Below, one piece after another: positions 14,001-40,584 of a stretch of 64,000 bases of DNA (its first letter is position 1; the number at the start of each line of letters is the position of its first letter). Source of the stretch: Aplysia californica (taxonomy: Eukaryota > Mollusca > Gastropoda > Aplysiida > Aplysiidae); contig NW_004797316.1 in NCBI RefSeq assembly GCF_000002075.1, positions 1,237,560 through 1,301,559 on the forward strand. The letters are read 5' to 3'. The notes beneath the pieces are model-generated. The model was not told the origin of the DNA. It saw only the letters and a list, made by a program, of their open reading frames with translations, and did no database searches. A program made the position numbers and the translations under genes.

Positions 14001-14226
14001 TAGCACAAGTGGTTACTTGGTTCTACTAATACTACGAGTGACATTTCAAATTCTACCAGGGTGAACCATGCACCACAGGCTACAGGCAGTCAGCTCCGAG
14101 GCTATCAATCAAAGGCCGAGGGCAAAAATATCAGAGAAACGAGTTCAGAAAATGCTCACCATTGAAACCAATTATTCTCTCAAGCTCCAAATCTTTGGTG
14201 TCAATGTTGTCATCCTCCCCTGCCAT
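985..14226 (-). CDS. CFAP52: CFAP52 (WDR16), cilia- and flagella-associated WD40 protein, 3' part missing at window edge
   Basis: CFAP52 is a WD-repeat protein of motile cilia. In known axonemes it lies inside the doublet microtubule near the inner junction of the B tubule. Ten coding exons can be joined: 14226-14160, 12318-12116, 11559-11423, 9021-8893, 8596-8497, 6399-6116, 5530-5470, 3619-3507, 1521-1373 and 1142-985. They sum to 1401 bases, exactly 467 codons, with GT/AG at every junction. Residues matching the family include ELERIIGFNG at the N terminus, HPDREHIVYPLGC and TFMGFK in exon 2, GTTTGDIL in exon 6, and VISGGGDG in exon 10. WD-type dipeptides recur in exons 3, 4, 5 and 9. The human protein is about 620 residues (recalled), so roughly 150 C-terminal residues, about the last three or four WD repeats, must lie left of base 1. 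The start is the ATG at 14226, the first ATG in frame with the conserved N-terminal motif. Identification is by remembered family sequence; no search was run. Confidence 0.95.
1373..1521 (-). CDS. CFAP52: CFAP52 coding exon 9
   Basis: It encodes residues 365-414, with GEIRVWDLTTGRELRR, a classic WD strand, and RDGKIVVSG. Acceptor CTTTCAG, donor GTAGGC, exit phase 1. Confidence 0.93.
1900..2160. repeat. (CA)n, (CT)n and (CA)n microsatellite block
   Basis: A CA-rich tract at about 1903-1994 is followed by an uninterrupted (CT)n from 1997 to about 2087, then another (CA)n near 2134-2157. Apparent plus-strand ORFs made of Thr/His and Ser/Leu repeats across this block are artefacts of the microsatellite. 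It lies in intron 8 of CFAP52. The rest of that intron (1522-3506) shows no gene. Confidence 0.95.
3507..3619 (-). CDS. CFAP52: CFAP52 coding exon 8
   Basis: It encodes residues 328-365 (FFVGTDHSQVYKFQF through NDIIFPF). Acceptor TACGCAG, donor GTAAGT. The motif DIIFPF continues directly into GVAQL of exon 9. Confidence 0.93.
4158..4271. repeat. Three tandem copies of a 38-base unit
   Basis: Copies start at 4158, 4196 and 4234, each beginning ACTGCTAAAAATG and ending TTCAACAA. They differ by about one base (C to T in the third). The near identity points to recent tandem duplication inside intron 7 of CFAP52. Confidence 0.92.
4323..5352. mobile_element. TTAA-flanked piggyBac-type nonautonomous element
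   Basis: The left end reads TTAACCCTACAACCATC. The right end, reverse-complemented, reads TTAACCCTACAACTGTCAG. Outer TTAA duplications and inverted termini starting CCC fit the piggyBac superfamily, which always targets TTAA. The inside is AT-rich with no transposase frame. Length is 1030 bases, within CFAP52 intron 7. Confidence 0.65.
5470..5530 (-). CDS. CFAP52: CFAP52 coding exon 7
   Basis: A 61-base exon for residues 307-327, including AITSIAKRGAGHQ, equivalent to the ITSI...GEGHQ segment of vertebrate CFAP52. Acceptor TTTCAG, donor GTAAGA. The frame is kept only if this short exon is included. Confidence 0.9.
5531..6115. other. CFAP52 intron 6, no gene seen
   Basis: AT-rich intron. A run of 15 G occupies 5895-5909. 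Nothing else is supported. Confidence 0.5.
6116..6399 (-). CDS. CFAP52: CFAP52 coding exon 6
   Basis: The largest exon of the gene, encoding residues 213-307. It carries CGTTTGDILCIN and the KDKFCLGVTAI and GTGSG motifs at the centre of the protein, between the two WD propellers expected for this family. Acceptor AAATAG, donor GTATGT. Confidence 0.94.
6538..7430. mobile_element. Nonautonomous element with CAGTAGTCTCC-type inverted termini
   Basis: The left terminus reads CAGTAGTCTCCGTCTAAGAT. The right, reverse-complemented, reads CTGTAGTCTCCACGTAAGAT. The motif AAGATCCC or its complement recurs several times inside near both ends (about 6555, 7340, 7395, 7411). The right flank is TA. The termini match the larger element at 38850, so both belong to one pogo/Tigger-like terminus family. 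No transposase frame remains. It sits in CFAP52 intron 5. Confidence 0.65.
7510..7680. repeat. Dispersed repeat, related to 12850-12990
   Basis: Shared blocks in the same order and orientation include GTGTTTTAAATA followed by GGACCTGAAAA. Similar sequence occurs in CFAP52 introns 5 and 1. The family is unknown and similarity is moderate. The rest of 7435-8496 shows no gene. Confidence 0.35.
8497..8596 (-). CDS. CFAP52: CFAP52 coding exon 5
   Basis: It encodes residues 179-212 (NTLRVWTIDKENRKIRP through RSITCIE). Acceptor TTCCAG, donor GTTAGT, phase 0 exit. The VW and NRKI positions align with the human protein from memory. Confidence 0.92.
8893..9021 (-). CDS. CFAP52: CFAP52 coding exon 4
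   Basis: It encodes residues 136-179, starting VVVWDMVTKEPICGSPA and ending at a GGD turn shared with exon 5. Acceptor TTCATAG, donor GTATGT. The CGSPA motif is shared with the vertebrate protein. Confidence 0.93.
9150..10410 (+). mobile_element. LINE reverse transcriptase fragment
   Basis: Pieces of a non-LTR reverse transcriptase occur in order on the plus strand: GFRKGRRCTDAIF (about 9249), FVDQEKAF (about 9350), ISGVRQGFVLSPLLF (about 9520), a decayed catalytic box reading LLFTDDQSLAQ (about 9628), KYDMKININKTETM (about 9716), FRYLGS (about 9827), then a longer open frame 9956-10312 with IPTLIYQCQTWT, IQHQRIKWFEHLKR and ARGRLRKTW. Stops and frame changes between the pieces show a dead copy. 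Family knowledge places this in the endonuclease/reverse transcriptase type LINEs common in molluscs and insects. The 5' end is missing. Inserted in CFAP52 intron 3. Confidence 0.8.
10555..10755 (+). mobile_element. Second LINE 3' end fragment
   Basis: The plus strand reads RWKRGRPRSTW near 10575 and, in the same frame after a stop, DRWRTLLGSLY near 10690. That is the usual end of LINE endonuclease/reverse transcriptase polyproteins (RGRPRxTW ... NRDRWR). It is a separate copy from the one at 9150 because the same C-terminal region occurs twice. Confidence 0.6.
11423..11559 (-). CDS. CFAP52: CFAP52 coding exon 3
   Basis: It encodes residues 91-136 (ITLWDYATKK through LGGQDDGS), a complete WD blade ending in the family's GGxDDGS turn. 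Acceptor CTACAG, donor GTGAGT, closing phase 2. It is too short to stand out as a long ORF but fits both neighbours in frame. Confidence 0.92.
11812..11958. mobile_element. Short TTAA-type MITE
   Basis: The left end reads TTAACACTTTGCAGTCAC. The right end, reverse-complemented, reads GTAACACTTTGCGGTCAC, so one TTAA has changed to TTAC. At 147 bases it is among the shortest of the window's TTAA-ended elements. It lies in CFAP52 intron 2. Confidence 0.6.
12116..12318 (-). CDS. CFAP52: CFAP52 coding exon 2
   Basis: The exon lies between acceptor TTTTCAG and donor GTAATC and encodes residues 23-90. It holds the first WD blade (HPDREHIVYPLGC) and the second (LSGHTNDVTCIDIS). Upstream intron sequence stays open because of a GT/CA microsatellite at about 12437-12507; that stretch is not coding. 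Confidence 0.93.
13355..13663. mobile_element. Degraded TTAA-type MITE
   Basis: The left end reads TTAACTCTTTAGGCCC. The right end, reverse-complemented, reads ATAACTCTTTGAACCCC. The termini agree over TAACTCTTT and then diverge, so this is an old or doubtful copy. It lies in CFAP52 intron 1. Confidence 0.4.
13818..13858. repeat. CTAGAT microsatellite
   Basis: Imperfect repetition of the palindromic hexamer CTAGAT/ATCTAG. The same motif recurs at 13099-13114, 18922-18946, 39667-39691 and 51360-51407. Confidence 0.9.
14160..14226 (-). CDS. CFAP52: CFAP52 coding exon 1
   Basis: It begins with ATG at 14226 and encodes residues 1-22 plus the first base of Gly23. It ends at donor GTGAGC. The stretch LELERIIGFNG is the family N terminus. 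Upstream of the ATG no further in-frame family sequence is seen. Confidence 0.9.
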
Positions 14227-14310
14227 GATGAGAACTCTGGAGGTTTTATTATGAGTTACAAATGCGACAGCTCACACCACGGAGTAGTTCCACGGTCTAC
14301 CAAAGAGGAG

Positions 14311-14325
14311 GTTGCCAAGGGAAAC
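14311..14325 (-). promoter_or_regulatory. X-box-like RFX site upstream of CFAP52
   Basis: Read on the CFAP52 strand this is GTTTCCCTTGGCAAC, two half sites with a three-base spacer, fitting the RFX X-box pattern RYYRYY-N(1-3)-RRNRAC. It ends 85 bases before the CFAP52 ATG. RFX factors with FOXJ1 drive motile cilia genes in animals (established knowledge). Binding here is inferred from motif and position only. Confidence 0.55.
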
Positions 14326-14399
14326 AAACATGGCGATAACTGCTTGTGTACATGACTTCAGGAAAAGAGCACTCTGTTCTTCTTAGAGCTAAGCGGTTA

Positions 14400-15170
14400 A
14401 ACCCTTTCATGTACCACACGCGCCAGAGTTTGTTGTTGTTTTTTAATCGTGTAGGGCTACAATGTAAAATCACTGAAAACGACTTCCTATTTGGTATTCA
14501 GGTAAAACATAATTGTTGTTGGCATGTGACATAATTTAATACAGCACTTTTTGTGTTGTTTATGCTGACGTTTAGGATGACAATTTCGAATTGAATTAGA
14601 AAATGAGGAGGGGACGTGGGGGTGGAGGGACGGGGACGAGGGAAAAAAGAGGAGGGGAGGGGATACTTCATGTTTGTATTTTATTTGTTTTCACTAAAAC
14701 AATAGTGGTTTCTTTGTACAGTTGTACTTCATGTTAAATTGTTGTTATGTAGTTGGAGGGGGGTCGAGGGGTTGGGGGGGGGGGGGGGGGGGGGTAATGT
14801 TTGTTTGTTGTTGTTGTTTGCTTTGGTCGGGGTTATTTTTTTGGTTGTTATTTGCTTCTTTGTTTCTTTCTTTTGTTCCCCTAGAATGGAATAATATGGG
14901 TCTGCTACATAATTCGGATTCAGAATTCATGAGAGATATTGTTGATCAGAAGCGTGTATACATTGGGTTTCTTGAAATGAGAAGCTCTGATTTATAGATC
15001 TTTAATTTCAACATCATATTTTTAGCCTAAAGCTCCTATGAAAAAAACAAAACAATTAAGATTACATGTATAGGTAACTTTACCGCCCGCCCCCATGAAC
15101 CCCCACACATATCGTCTCAAGAGCAGGGCTGGAAGTAACACGATAGCTTTCACAAAGCGAATACGGTATC
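14400..15170. other. Intergenic, no gene seen
   Basis: This is the start of the divergent CFAP52/FOXK intergenic region. It holds G-rich simple sequence, including 21 G at 14774-14794, which produces false glycine- or proline-rich frames on either strand. Confidence 0.5.
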
Positions 15171-15174
15171 TATA

Positions 15175-15176
<2 letters not shown>

Positions 15177-15265
<89 letters not shown>
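15177..15265. repeat. (CT)n followed by (TA)n microsatellite
   Basis: CT repeats run to about 15220 and TA repeats follow to about 15265. Further simple repeats nearby are (CTGT)n at about 15776-15826 and (CT)n at about 15866-15923, then a GT-rich stretch at 15990-16095. Confidence 0.95.
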
Positions 15266-15334
15266 TATAATATTGTCAACGACGGAAACTTTTCTTCTCT
15301 AAAATGTTTTCCTTATACATGTACCTCTTTTCGC

Positions 15335-15535
15335 TCTCTAAGCATGTTCTGTCGTCTGCTTTCGTCTCAACTTTTTGCCCCCTACCGTGTGCACAGTGCA
15401 CATAAAGATCCGCGGCCGCCATCCTGGTAAAATTTAGAATTAACTCCTTGAAAACTGAAAATGTTTAATGTGTCCCACGCGCTCATATATATGACTTTAC
15501 GCAGTTGTGAGCGCCGGAAAACCCTTACCAAAATT
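15335..15535 (+). mobile_element. SINE copy with the CGCAGTTG..GCGCCG tail
   Basis: The blocks TGTTCTGTCGTCTGCTTTCG (15346), AAAGATCC and GAAAATGTTTAATG match in order with the complete SINE at 49591. The tail reads GCAGTTGTGAGCGCCGGAAA at 15501. No tRNA-like head is visible before 15335. Confidence 0.6.
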
Positions 15536-15861
15536 ATTTTCTTTATTTTAAGAAGTGCTGGACGGACGCTAAACACGAGATTTACTCATATTCAAAGGTG
15601 ACAACAAGGAAAGAAAATGGTATTGACAGCTGGTCGTGAAAAGATATAAAGCAAAGCAAACTATGAATTCAATTAGTTTTATTTTATTCAAAACAACATA
15701 TTAAAGAATTAACCTACTCAGTTATTTATCTAAATCTAGATTAACCAATCCATCATTCTCCCCAGCTTACACCAATCTGTCTGTCTGTCTGCCTGTCTGT
15801 CTATCTGTCTGTCTGTCTGTCTGTCTACCTTCAATCTATCTATCTCTTCTTCTTCTTCTGC

Positions 15862-15926
<65 letters not shown>

Positions 15927-16499
15927 CAGATTTCTCTTTTTCTAAAATACGTGCTATTCTCTTAAACTTCCAGTTGAAGCGCGTGAGCGCATATGTGTTT
16001 GTGAGTGTGCGTTTGTGAGTTATGTTTGTGTGTGTGTGAATGCGTAAGTGTGGGTGTGTGTGTGTCTATGCATGTGTGTGCGTGTGTTTGTGTTTATTGA
16101 AGCTTCTATAATTACATACAGCAATACGTAGAATTCTCGTCAAATGGTGGAATTCACCAAATTTCGCTTGATTAAACCGGGTGTTGATTTATATTTTTTT
16201 TTTTTTTGAGTTTCCTGCTCGTCTATAAATAGCAACGCTGACAATCTTTTCCTTTCATTTGCAACTGAAATTAACACGGAAACTGCCATATGAAATCGCA
16301 TCGCTCATATCGCTCGTCACCTCGCTACCAGTGTGATCGTAGGGCCTAGGCTGCTGATGTTTTCGGTTTCGCCTCACGGTAGGCCGATTCACCTCGCCTG
16401 CATCGCGTTGCCGGCAGCGTGGCCTTAAATTATCCCACAGAATTCTGTGAATTATCCTAACTGGGACCGAGGTAGCGCTCTTTACTTTACTGCACTAGT

Positions 16500-16640
16500 C
16501 AACGATTATACCCGAAGGCAATACATAAGCTAATTAGTACAGGGGCAATAATTGAACCTTGAGGCGTCCCAGGTACCAACGATGACAACTGACAACCGTT
16601 GTAGATAGGCATACATGTATCATACTTATGTTTCTGAAAA
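16500..16640 (-). mobile_element. LINE reverse transcriptase remnant
   Basis: The minus strand reads NGCQLSSLVPGTPQGSIIAP, the PQGS turn of reverse transcriptase motif 4 seen in many LINEs. It is flanked by no other domain and ends in a stop soon after, so it is a short fossil. Confidence 0.5.
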
Positions 16641-16659
16641 AAAACAAAAAAAACAATAA

Positions 16660-16830
16660 CAATAATAATAATAATATATTATTACCCCAGCAGACCATAG
16701 AACACTCGGAAACACTCTCAGCTTCCTGTGAAGCATACAGAGCAAGCAGCTGGTTAAGCGCTCAAACCCTAACAAACTGACATCTTTCACTGTCTATATA
16801 GCTGGGTACCCATTTTCACAATAAAACAAC
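16660..16830. repeat. Possible SINE remnant
   Basis: The phrase GACATCTTTCACTGTCTAT followed by GCTGGGTACCCATTTTCAC resembles the tail of the SINE at 51600 (TCTTTCGCTGTCTATGGC, then GGGTTCCCTTTTTCACC). No head is seen. A run of 24 C follows at 16849-16872. Confidence 0.35.
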
Positions 16831-16879
16831 AACAATTTAAAAGCAGAACCCCCCCCCCCCCCCCCCCCCCCCGCTTTCG

Positions 16880-17639
16880 AAAAAAAAACCTGCCACAAGT
16901 ATTGGCGAAGAGAAAATTGGAGACTCTGCAAATAAAGTTGGTTCATCTACATCTAGGCCTACTTAATACGTATAGTTTCTGGAATATCCAATGGTTTACT
17001 TGTAGATGTTATCACGTTTTACAATGCACCCGACACTGCGCCAATGCTTAAAATGAATTGATTTTATGAGCTGTGTTTCACATGCACGCAAGGGGCCCAG
17101 TGTGCTTGAAAAAATACACGCCCCACAAATAAAAATGACACGTGTTTAAATAAGCAATACTATATGGATGTAAGCGAATCCAACAACTTTAATTAAAACG
17201 AAGCAAATTCGCCCTGAACAGCACAAATCGTGAGAAGTAAAACCGTTAAAACATTCTCACAACAGATTTTTAAGAGAGCAACTGCTTACCATGAGTAGTA
17301 TCGTTTGTACCTGTTTATTTGCTAAACTTATACGGACAAAGGTGCTCATTAAAGAGAATCTGGGCGGGGTGGGGCGGTTTGTTAGCCAAATTGAGGGCGC
17401 AAAGCGGCTATCACGACACAAGCCGATAAAACACCTTTATTTTCAAGCGACGAATCGGGCGATCGACCCGACCCGACCCGATCCCATCCACAATGGGCAC
17501 CCCGTATAGAAAAATTATAAGTGCACGGTCTCGATTTTGGAGAATCAAAGATGAACATTAGCAAACAAATCCACCTTCTGTTTCAACAGACAAAGACAAA
17601 AACAGAATCAGATGGAAATTGCATTTGATAATTCTTGTT

Positions 17640-17640
<1 letters not shown>
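16880..17640. other. Intergenic, no gene seen
   Basis: Unassigned sequence before the FOXK 5' region. Small repeats of CCCGA occur near 17466-17480. Nothing coding is supported. Confidence 0.4.
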
Positions 17641-35424
<17,784 letters not shown>

Positions 35425-36785
35425 AGTTACTTTGGCAAGCTATGGCGGTTTGTGTTTTAGCACACTATTTTATGTGCAGGGGATGAGTTATGTTGACCTC
35501 TCTGTGTGATGGTCTTGTCTCTTCCCTAGGAGTTTTCTCTGTGCAAGTTTATTTTGCCTAATCTGACATACCCATACAGCAGGTCTCAATCTTGATAGCC
35601 ATCACAGTGCAGGTCTGTGATTTGTGCTGTAAGAGGCCTGCGACAGTAAACTAACAGCAGGCAAGACTTGGTTGTCGCTTTTCTGAAACTGCACCCAGCA
35701 GGCATTGAGATCAGCGAGAACTTGCTAATAGCTATAAAGGCAAAAATAGAGCACTGTGTATAACTTGGGCATAATAGAGGGACACACAGGGGAGGGAGCT
35801 GTAGCATCTCCTGGTACTGATAGCAGCATGCAGAGATACACTGCTGTGTGTGCTCGGGATGCTGCCAGGTCCACGTTGGGGGGGGGGGGGGGGGGGCAAC
35901 AGTGCGTTGAATGCAGAGGCAAGATCTTGCTGATGGTACCCACCACTGTTGTTGTCAGCTCGGGAGTCCATGTGTACAGGTCTGGATTTTTAATGTGTTG
36001 TATTGTTCATTTCGTGTTGAAGGACAAACATACTTAGTGAAGTTGTGCACACACACCGTATTCTTGTATTGGGTAAATAGAAAAGAACTCGGAATTGAAT
36101 TGAAATAATAGTGAGAGATCCAGTAGAGCTAAGGCAGCAGGTACAAGTTCTTCTAGAATGCTCCTACTGTAGACTGGTGGAAAGTTTTACATATTGTACA
36201 GCATTTTAGTCAGTAAATTTGACCATGTTTGAATACGCTGATGTTTAGAGAAAGAAGCTTGTGCTAAAATCGTGATTCGAGTTGTTTAAATCAAGTGAAA
36301 GAGACACATGTGAGAAAAAGTTGCCTGAGACAGTGATGACTGATGGTCTGACAAAGTGAAGACAGTTTGTGGTTTGAGCTCAGAATGATTTCTTGGAATG
36401 TGAATGACAGAGCAAACATTCTGCTGTTTACAAATCTTTCAAAAGATAGTACGCTTTGCTTTTACGCATGTCCTTTTTTCTAAGTTCCGTTGGATAACCC
36501 CCTTTAGGATCATCACTCTGTCACATGTACTTTATATAGTGCCTTTACTGTGAAGCTCTCCTTTTCTTTCCCTCTAAATTCTAAATCTTGAGTTCAGTTA
36601 TCCTGGTCCTCTTCTTTTCCCCTCACTTCCTTTCTTTCTTTCTTTTTTTTTAAGGAGATCAACAAAAATTCTAAGATATTGTGTGTAATAAGGTTACAAG
36701 TTATTCAATCACTGCGCTAATTAGAAATGAGTTTATAGCATGTGGTGTATTGTTACAATAAATAAAGCATGAATGTACTGTTTCT
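35425..36785 (+). other. FOXK 3' UTR (probable)
   Basis: Noncoding sequence follows the stop and runs to tandem AATAAA hexamers. It holds a 19-G run at 35878-35896, which creates a false glycine-rich frame. A longer 3' UTR beyond 36785 is possible. Confidence 0.55.
36757..36766 (+). terminator. Overlapping AATAAA polyadenylation signals for FOXK
   Basis: Two overlapping AATAAA hexamers lie about 1.33 kb after the FOXK stop. GT-rich sequence follows within 60 bases. A further AATAAA lies near 36833. Confidence 0.5.
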
Positions 36786-36789
36786 AATT

Positions 36790-38849
36790 TCGGCTGCCCT
36801 CAGTTTTCAAATCAGGATACCTTCTGATAGGAAATAAAAATGTGCTGCAGGTTGGACAGTTTTCCTCAGGTTTCTTCATTGGGTACAAAAATATAAAGAA
36901 TGTTCATCAAAGATGTGACTCTCATAATGGCACATGATATCTTCGGAATGTAACCTGGGTTAAATGTTTGTCTTGGACTGGCACTGCAGAGAACTCAAGA
37001 TTATATGGATATGTGTTTAGTACGTTCTCACTACCTAGTGCACTTCTTTGTTCACAGTGTTGTAGACTTAAACTTTTACATTTTTGCAGCAGATCTAAAT
37101 CTGTATTGCTTCATGTACAACAAAGGAATGGCTGTGGATGAATGGGGCTGTGAGGAATAATTTGAATGGTAAATGTCTAAGAATGTCCCTTTTGTCTCAA
37201 CCTTAGAGTGGATGACTCAATTGATGATGTGACTGTGACTGTCTGTTGTGATTGCTTACATGTGAGTTTCCTTAATGGCCAGCTAGAAAAGTGGAATGAT
37301 TTGATCCCATTGTTATTATTAATTGCCAGTATAATTGACTGCAAGGAAGTTGTGGGAAAGCTTTGACATTGAGATCCCACTCCACACTTGTTGCCAGTCT
37401 GAATTTCTGCTGCTTTGTTCAATTTTGTTGTTTGTTACCTTTTTTCTTTTTTTCTTTTTTAAGGAGTATTCATTTTGTTTCACATTGTGATTTTTAGTCT
37501 TGTTCCTGGTGACATCCCTTGTGTGGGAGTGTAGATTTTGTTGTCAGGCTTCTTAAACGTATGGCTTAGGGAAACAATGATGAAGAAAATGTTTGAATTG
37601 ATTACCTACAGTGGAACCCTTTTAAGCTGTTCTTGTTGTGCCTGATTTTTTGGTGACATTTTTATTTTATTTTGTGTGCTCCAAGCTGAATACTTTTTAT
37701 CAGAAAGGGAAAAGTGAAGTGCATTTTGTATTGGATATCGTTATTAAGTGTAAAATGCAAATGTTCTTTTTACATGTTTGTGGGACCTTGTCTTTTAGTA
37801 TGTATTATTTATGCTGTCTTTATTCATGGATATCTGTGTAACTTTGTTTGTGGATCTCTTTATCTTGGCTGTTCTTTTTTCTTGTTTTAGTCCTCTCAGA
37901 AAGTAGCTCTCATGTAAGTGGTGTCTTGTACTTGTGAGCTTCAGGCAGCAGTTCATAATACTTGTCCAATTTGAGGGGTTTATTGAAGGATTGATTTTTA
38001 TTTCAGGATTTCCCTGCCGCATCGTTAAAAGCAGCTATATCTCTAAGTATTCTATATCTCAAAGGATCCATAATATCCTTGTCAATTGGATTTTTGCTGT
38101 TCAAAATCAGGTCCTTGACATACTGTTAGTATTACATCTTTTTAGACAGAATTTGATCCTTCAAGCCCTCCCCCCTAGCCAAGACAGACCTGTGTGCTGC
38201 TTCTTTGTGTTGACTGATAGATAAACACAGCTGTACGCTCAGGAATGCACTTGGTGAGCAAGAGGGTGAAGCTAGCCATGGTCTGGTTAAGATATTTTTT
38301 ATTTCTACATCCTTTTTGACTACCATTATGATTGTACAGAAAGAAAAGGTTAAATTTCAAGTCTTAGAGCTGTCTATCAGTGTCATGTACAGGTAATGTC
38401 CTTGTGGTGTGATTTATATAGTTTGTTTTCTGGATTGTTCTCATGTTTTTATTCATCACTACTTTAACTGTTTGATAGCAATTTTTCCCTCTTTGATTAT
38501 GAGTAGGACTGCATGACTTGTCACATTGTGTATGGCTTGCACATACATATTGCATTAAGGGGGCTCGATACTGAATTCTGTTAATGTTACTCATTCAGCG
38601 ACTAGTGTCAATAAAATCTAGATTGAATGAGAGATTGGAAAATACCAAAAGTACAAAGTGCTCAGAGTGAGTGAAAATCAGTCCCCAGGGCCCTAGACCT
38701 GACCTGCGAGCCCCCTTAAGTGGTTTGTTGAAGCTGTCTTGAAAGGATGTAAAATTTCAAGATAAAATCTTGTGAGTGCGAAAGATTTAGGTGACATTGT
38801 CAGCTCTTGATCATTTCAATTTGTCTTTTTCTTTTATTATGTGTGTATA
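36790..38849. other. No gene seen; possible extended FOXK 3' UTR
   Basis: T-rich sequence on the plus strand without repeats or transposon ends. FOXK genes often have long 3' UTRs, so part may be transcribed. Short open frames here have no family resemblance. Confidence 0.35.
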
Positions 38850-40584
38850 CAGTAGTCTCCACCTAAACGCACGATGCTTGGGAAGGCTTTTTAGCGTGTG
38901 TTTATACAGAGCGTGCGTTTACATGAGCCTGTATAAAGGGAGGAAGGCACGCAATCATCTCATTTCCTTGATATATTAATAACCTCCCTTTGGGGATAGG
39001 GGTCACTTGGGCCGACAATGTGATGACACGTGACTGTTTTGTGAAGGGTTCCCCGACTGCGGTTATGTTATGTATACGAAGTCGTTGAATTGGGGGGCGG
39101 ACTTGCTTTACTGATATGCACTAAAAAAAAAATGTCGGGAACAGAATGAGGATTTAAATGTTGGTGACAGATCCAGTCATATTAAAAAGCGCTCAGCCGC
39201 GCGACTTTCCAAGCGACCACTCCCGACTGTCTGTCATCTATTGCAACTCAGCATATGTATGGATGACATCTGAATCAGACATTCCAAGAGACTTTTCTCT
39301 TGTGATTCGTTGAACTAGTACGTTGTAAGTTCTTTGAGCGCAGCTGATTACTTGACTAATTTTTATTCCTATACAGACCTATCTAGTGTTCTAGAGCCGT
39401 CACGCGTTTTAACCCTTTCGCACTTAGCAGGCTTGGCCAGCTGTGGCCCCCCATCCTTAAGACAAGGGCAACAACTCCACGAAAATTGAAGGGGTACCTT
39501 ACTAAAAAAAATTGTATAAAATCACAAACAAAACCAAAAATTATGAAAATAGTATTTTCTGAAAGGAAAATGAATGAGCTAAATTACTAGTACAAAATTA
39601 TAAGTGGAATAGAAGAGTATGAAATGATATGAGAGGTCTTTCTGAGATGCGTGTCTTGGATTCCGAGTCTAGATCTAGATCTAGATCTAGACCTCGTATA
39701 CTACATTTCTTCAACTCACGAAGTTTCTGCCACTGACAAAGAGGTAATCCACACAAAAGAAATACAACACATTCACAGAGATTGAAGCCTCTGGTGGAAA
39801 CTTGAAAGCACCTAAAAGACTTTTCTTTGGGTGTTTTTATTTTGTTTTTGCCGTACTCATATCGGGCAGCTTTGCGCCCATGCATCCTAGAGACATGATG
39901 GCGTGTTTACAACTAAAATCTCCTCCGACTTTTGTTCCCGCTCAAAAAGTGACTCTTTGTGCTAGCGAAACAAGAAAAACACCATAGTAAACCGGAACTC
40001 TTCCTCTATAAAGATAGCTAAGTTAAACTTCTGATGATAGTAAAAACAAGCACCCCCGTGGCGAGCGCTATAGGGATGAGCGGGGGTCACCGCCGCGAGC
40101 GCATACGGGCGCTGTAAGTGCGAAACGGTTAAGCATCATAGGCCGAACTTTAACTTACCATGACCTATGCAGTCATTCAAACACCAGTCAGAAACATCCT
40201 CTAAAAGACGCGTTTCAAGTGACCAATCGAAAGACATTTCAGTCCTACCCCCCCTTCCCAACATATCACCTGACCGGTCCCGAAACTTACATGTCTGTGG
40301 AAAGTGAGGTGTGAAAATGCTGTCCATCACTCTCTTTGTTCTGCGTGAGGGACAGTCTCGCCAAATATCCGTTTTTCTAGACTCTGTGTAGGCTGCAAAG
40401 AAAATTTCCCCCTTGTCAAGCTTTACTTGTCAGTGTGTTTCGAGGATCGAAGCGTGCGTTTTGAGAGAGTGACTGTGCTTTTGTACGTCTAAATTATATC
40501 GTAAAAAAACCCCATCATATGACGAAAGCATGCGTTTGAGCGGAGCGTGCTTTTGTATGGCGTGCGTTTAGGCGGAGACTACTG
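38850..40584. mobile_element. pogo/Tigger-like element, TA duplication, interrupted by a TTAA element
   Basis: The left terminus reads CAGTAGTCTCCACCTAAACG. The right, reverse-complemented, reads CAGTAGTCTCCGCCTAAACG. Nineteen of 20 bases match and TA flanks both sides. CGTGCGTTT-like words repeat inside both ends. The 1735 bases include the 724-base nested element at 39409. No transposase frame is recognised. Confidence 0.78.
39409..40132. mobile_element. TTAA-flanked piggyBac-type MITE nested in the 38850 element
   Basis: The left end reads TTAACCCTTTCGCACTTAGC. The right end, reverse-complemented, reads TTAACCGTTTCGCACTTACA. The CCCTTT start is the classic piggyBac terminus. It holds a CTAGAT microsatellite at 39667-39691 and no transposase frame. 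Confidence 0.78.

Noticed and set aside
16221-16232. TATAAATAG as a TATA box for a hidden gene
   Set aside because: No coding exon or initiator follows, and FOXK begins 1.6 kb further on.
17291-17509. Open frame just upstream of FOXK as an extra 5' coding exon
   Set aside because: It has no FOXK similarity, and the conserved protein start is fully explained by the ATG at 17880.
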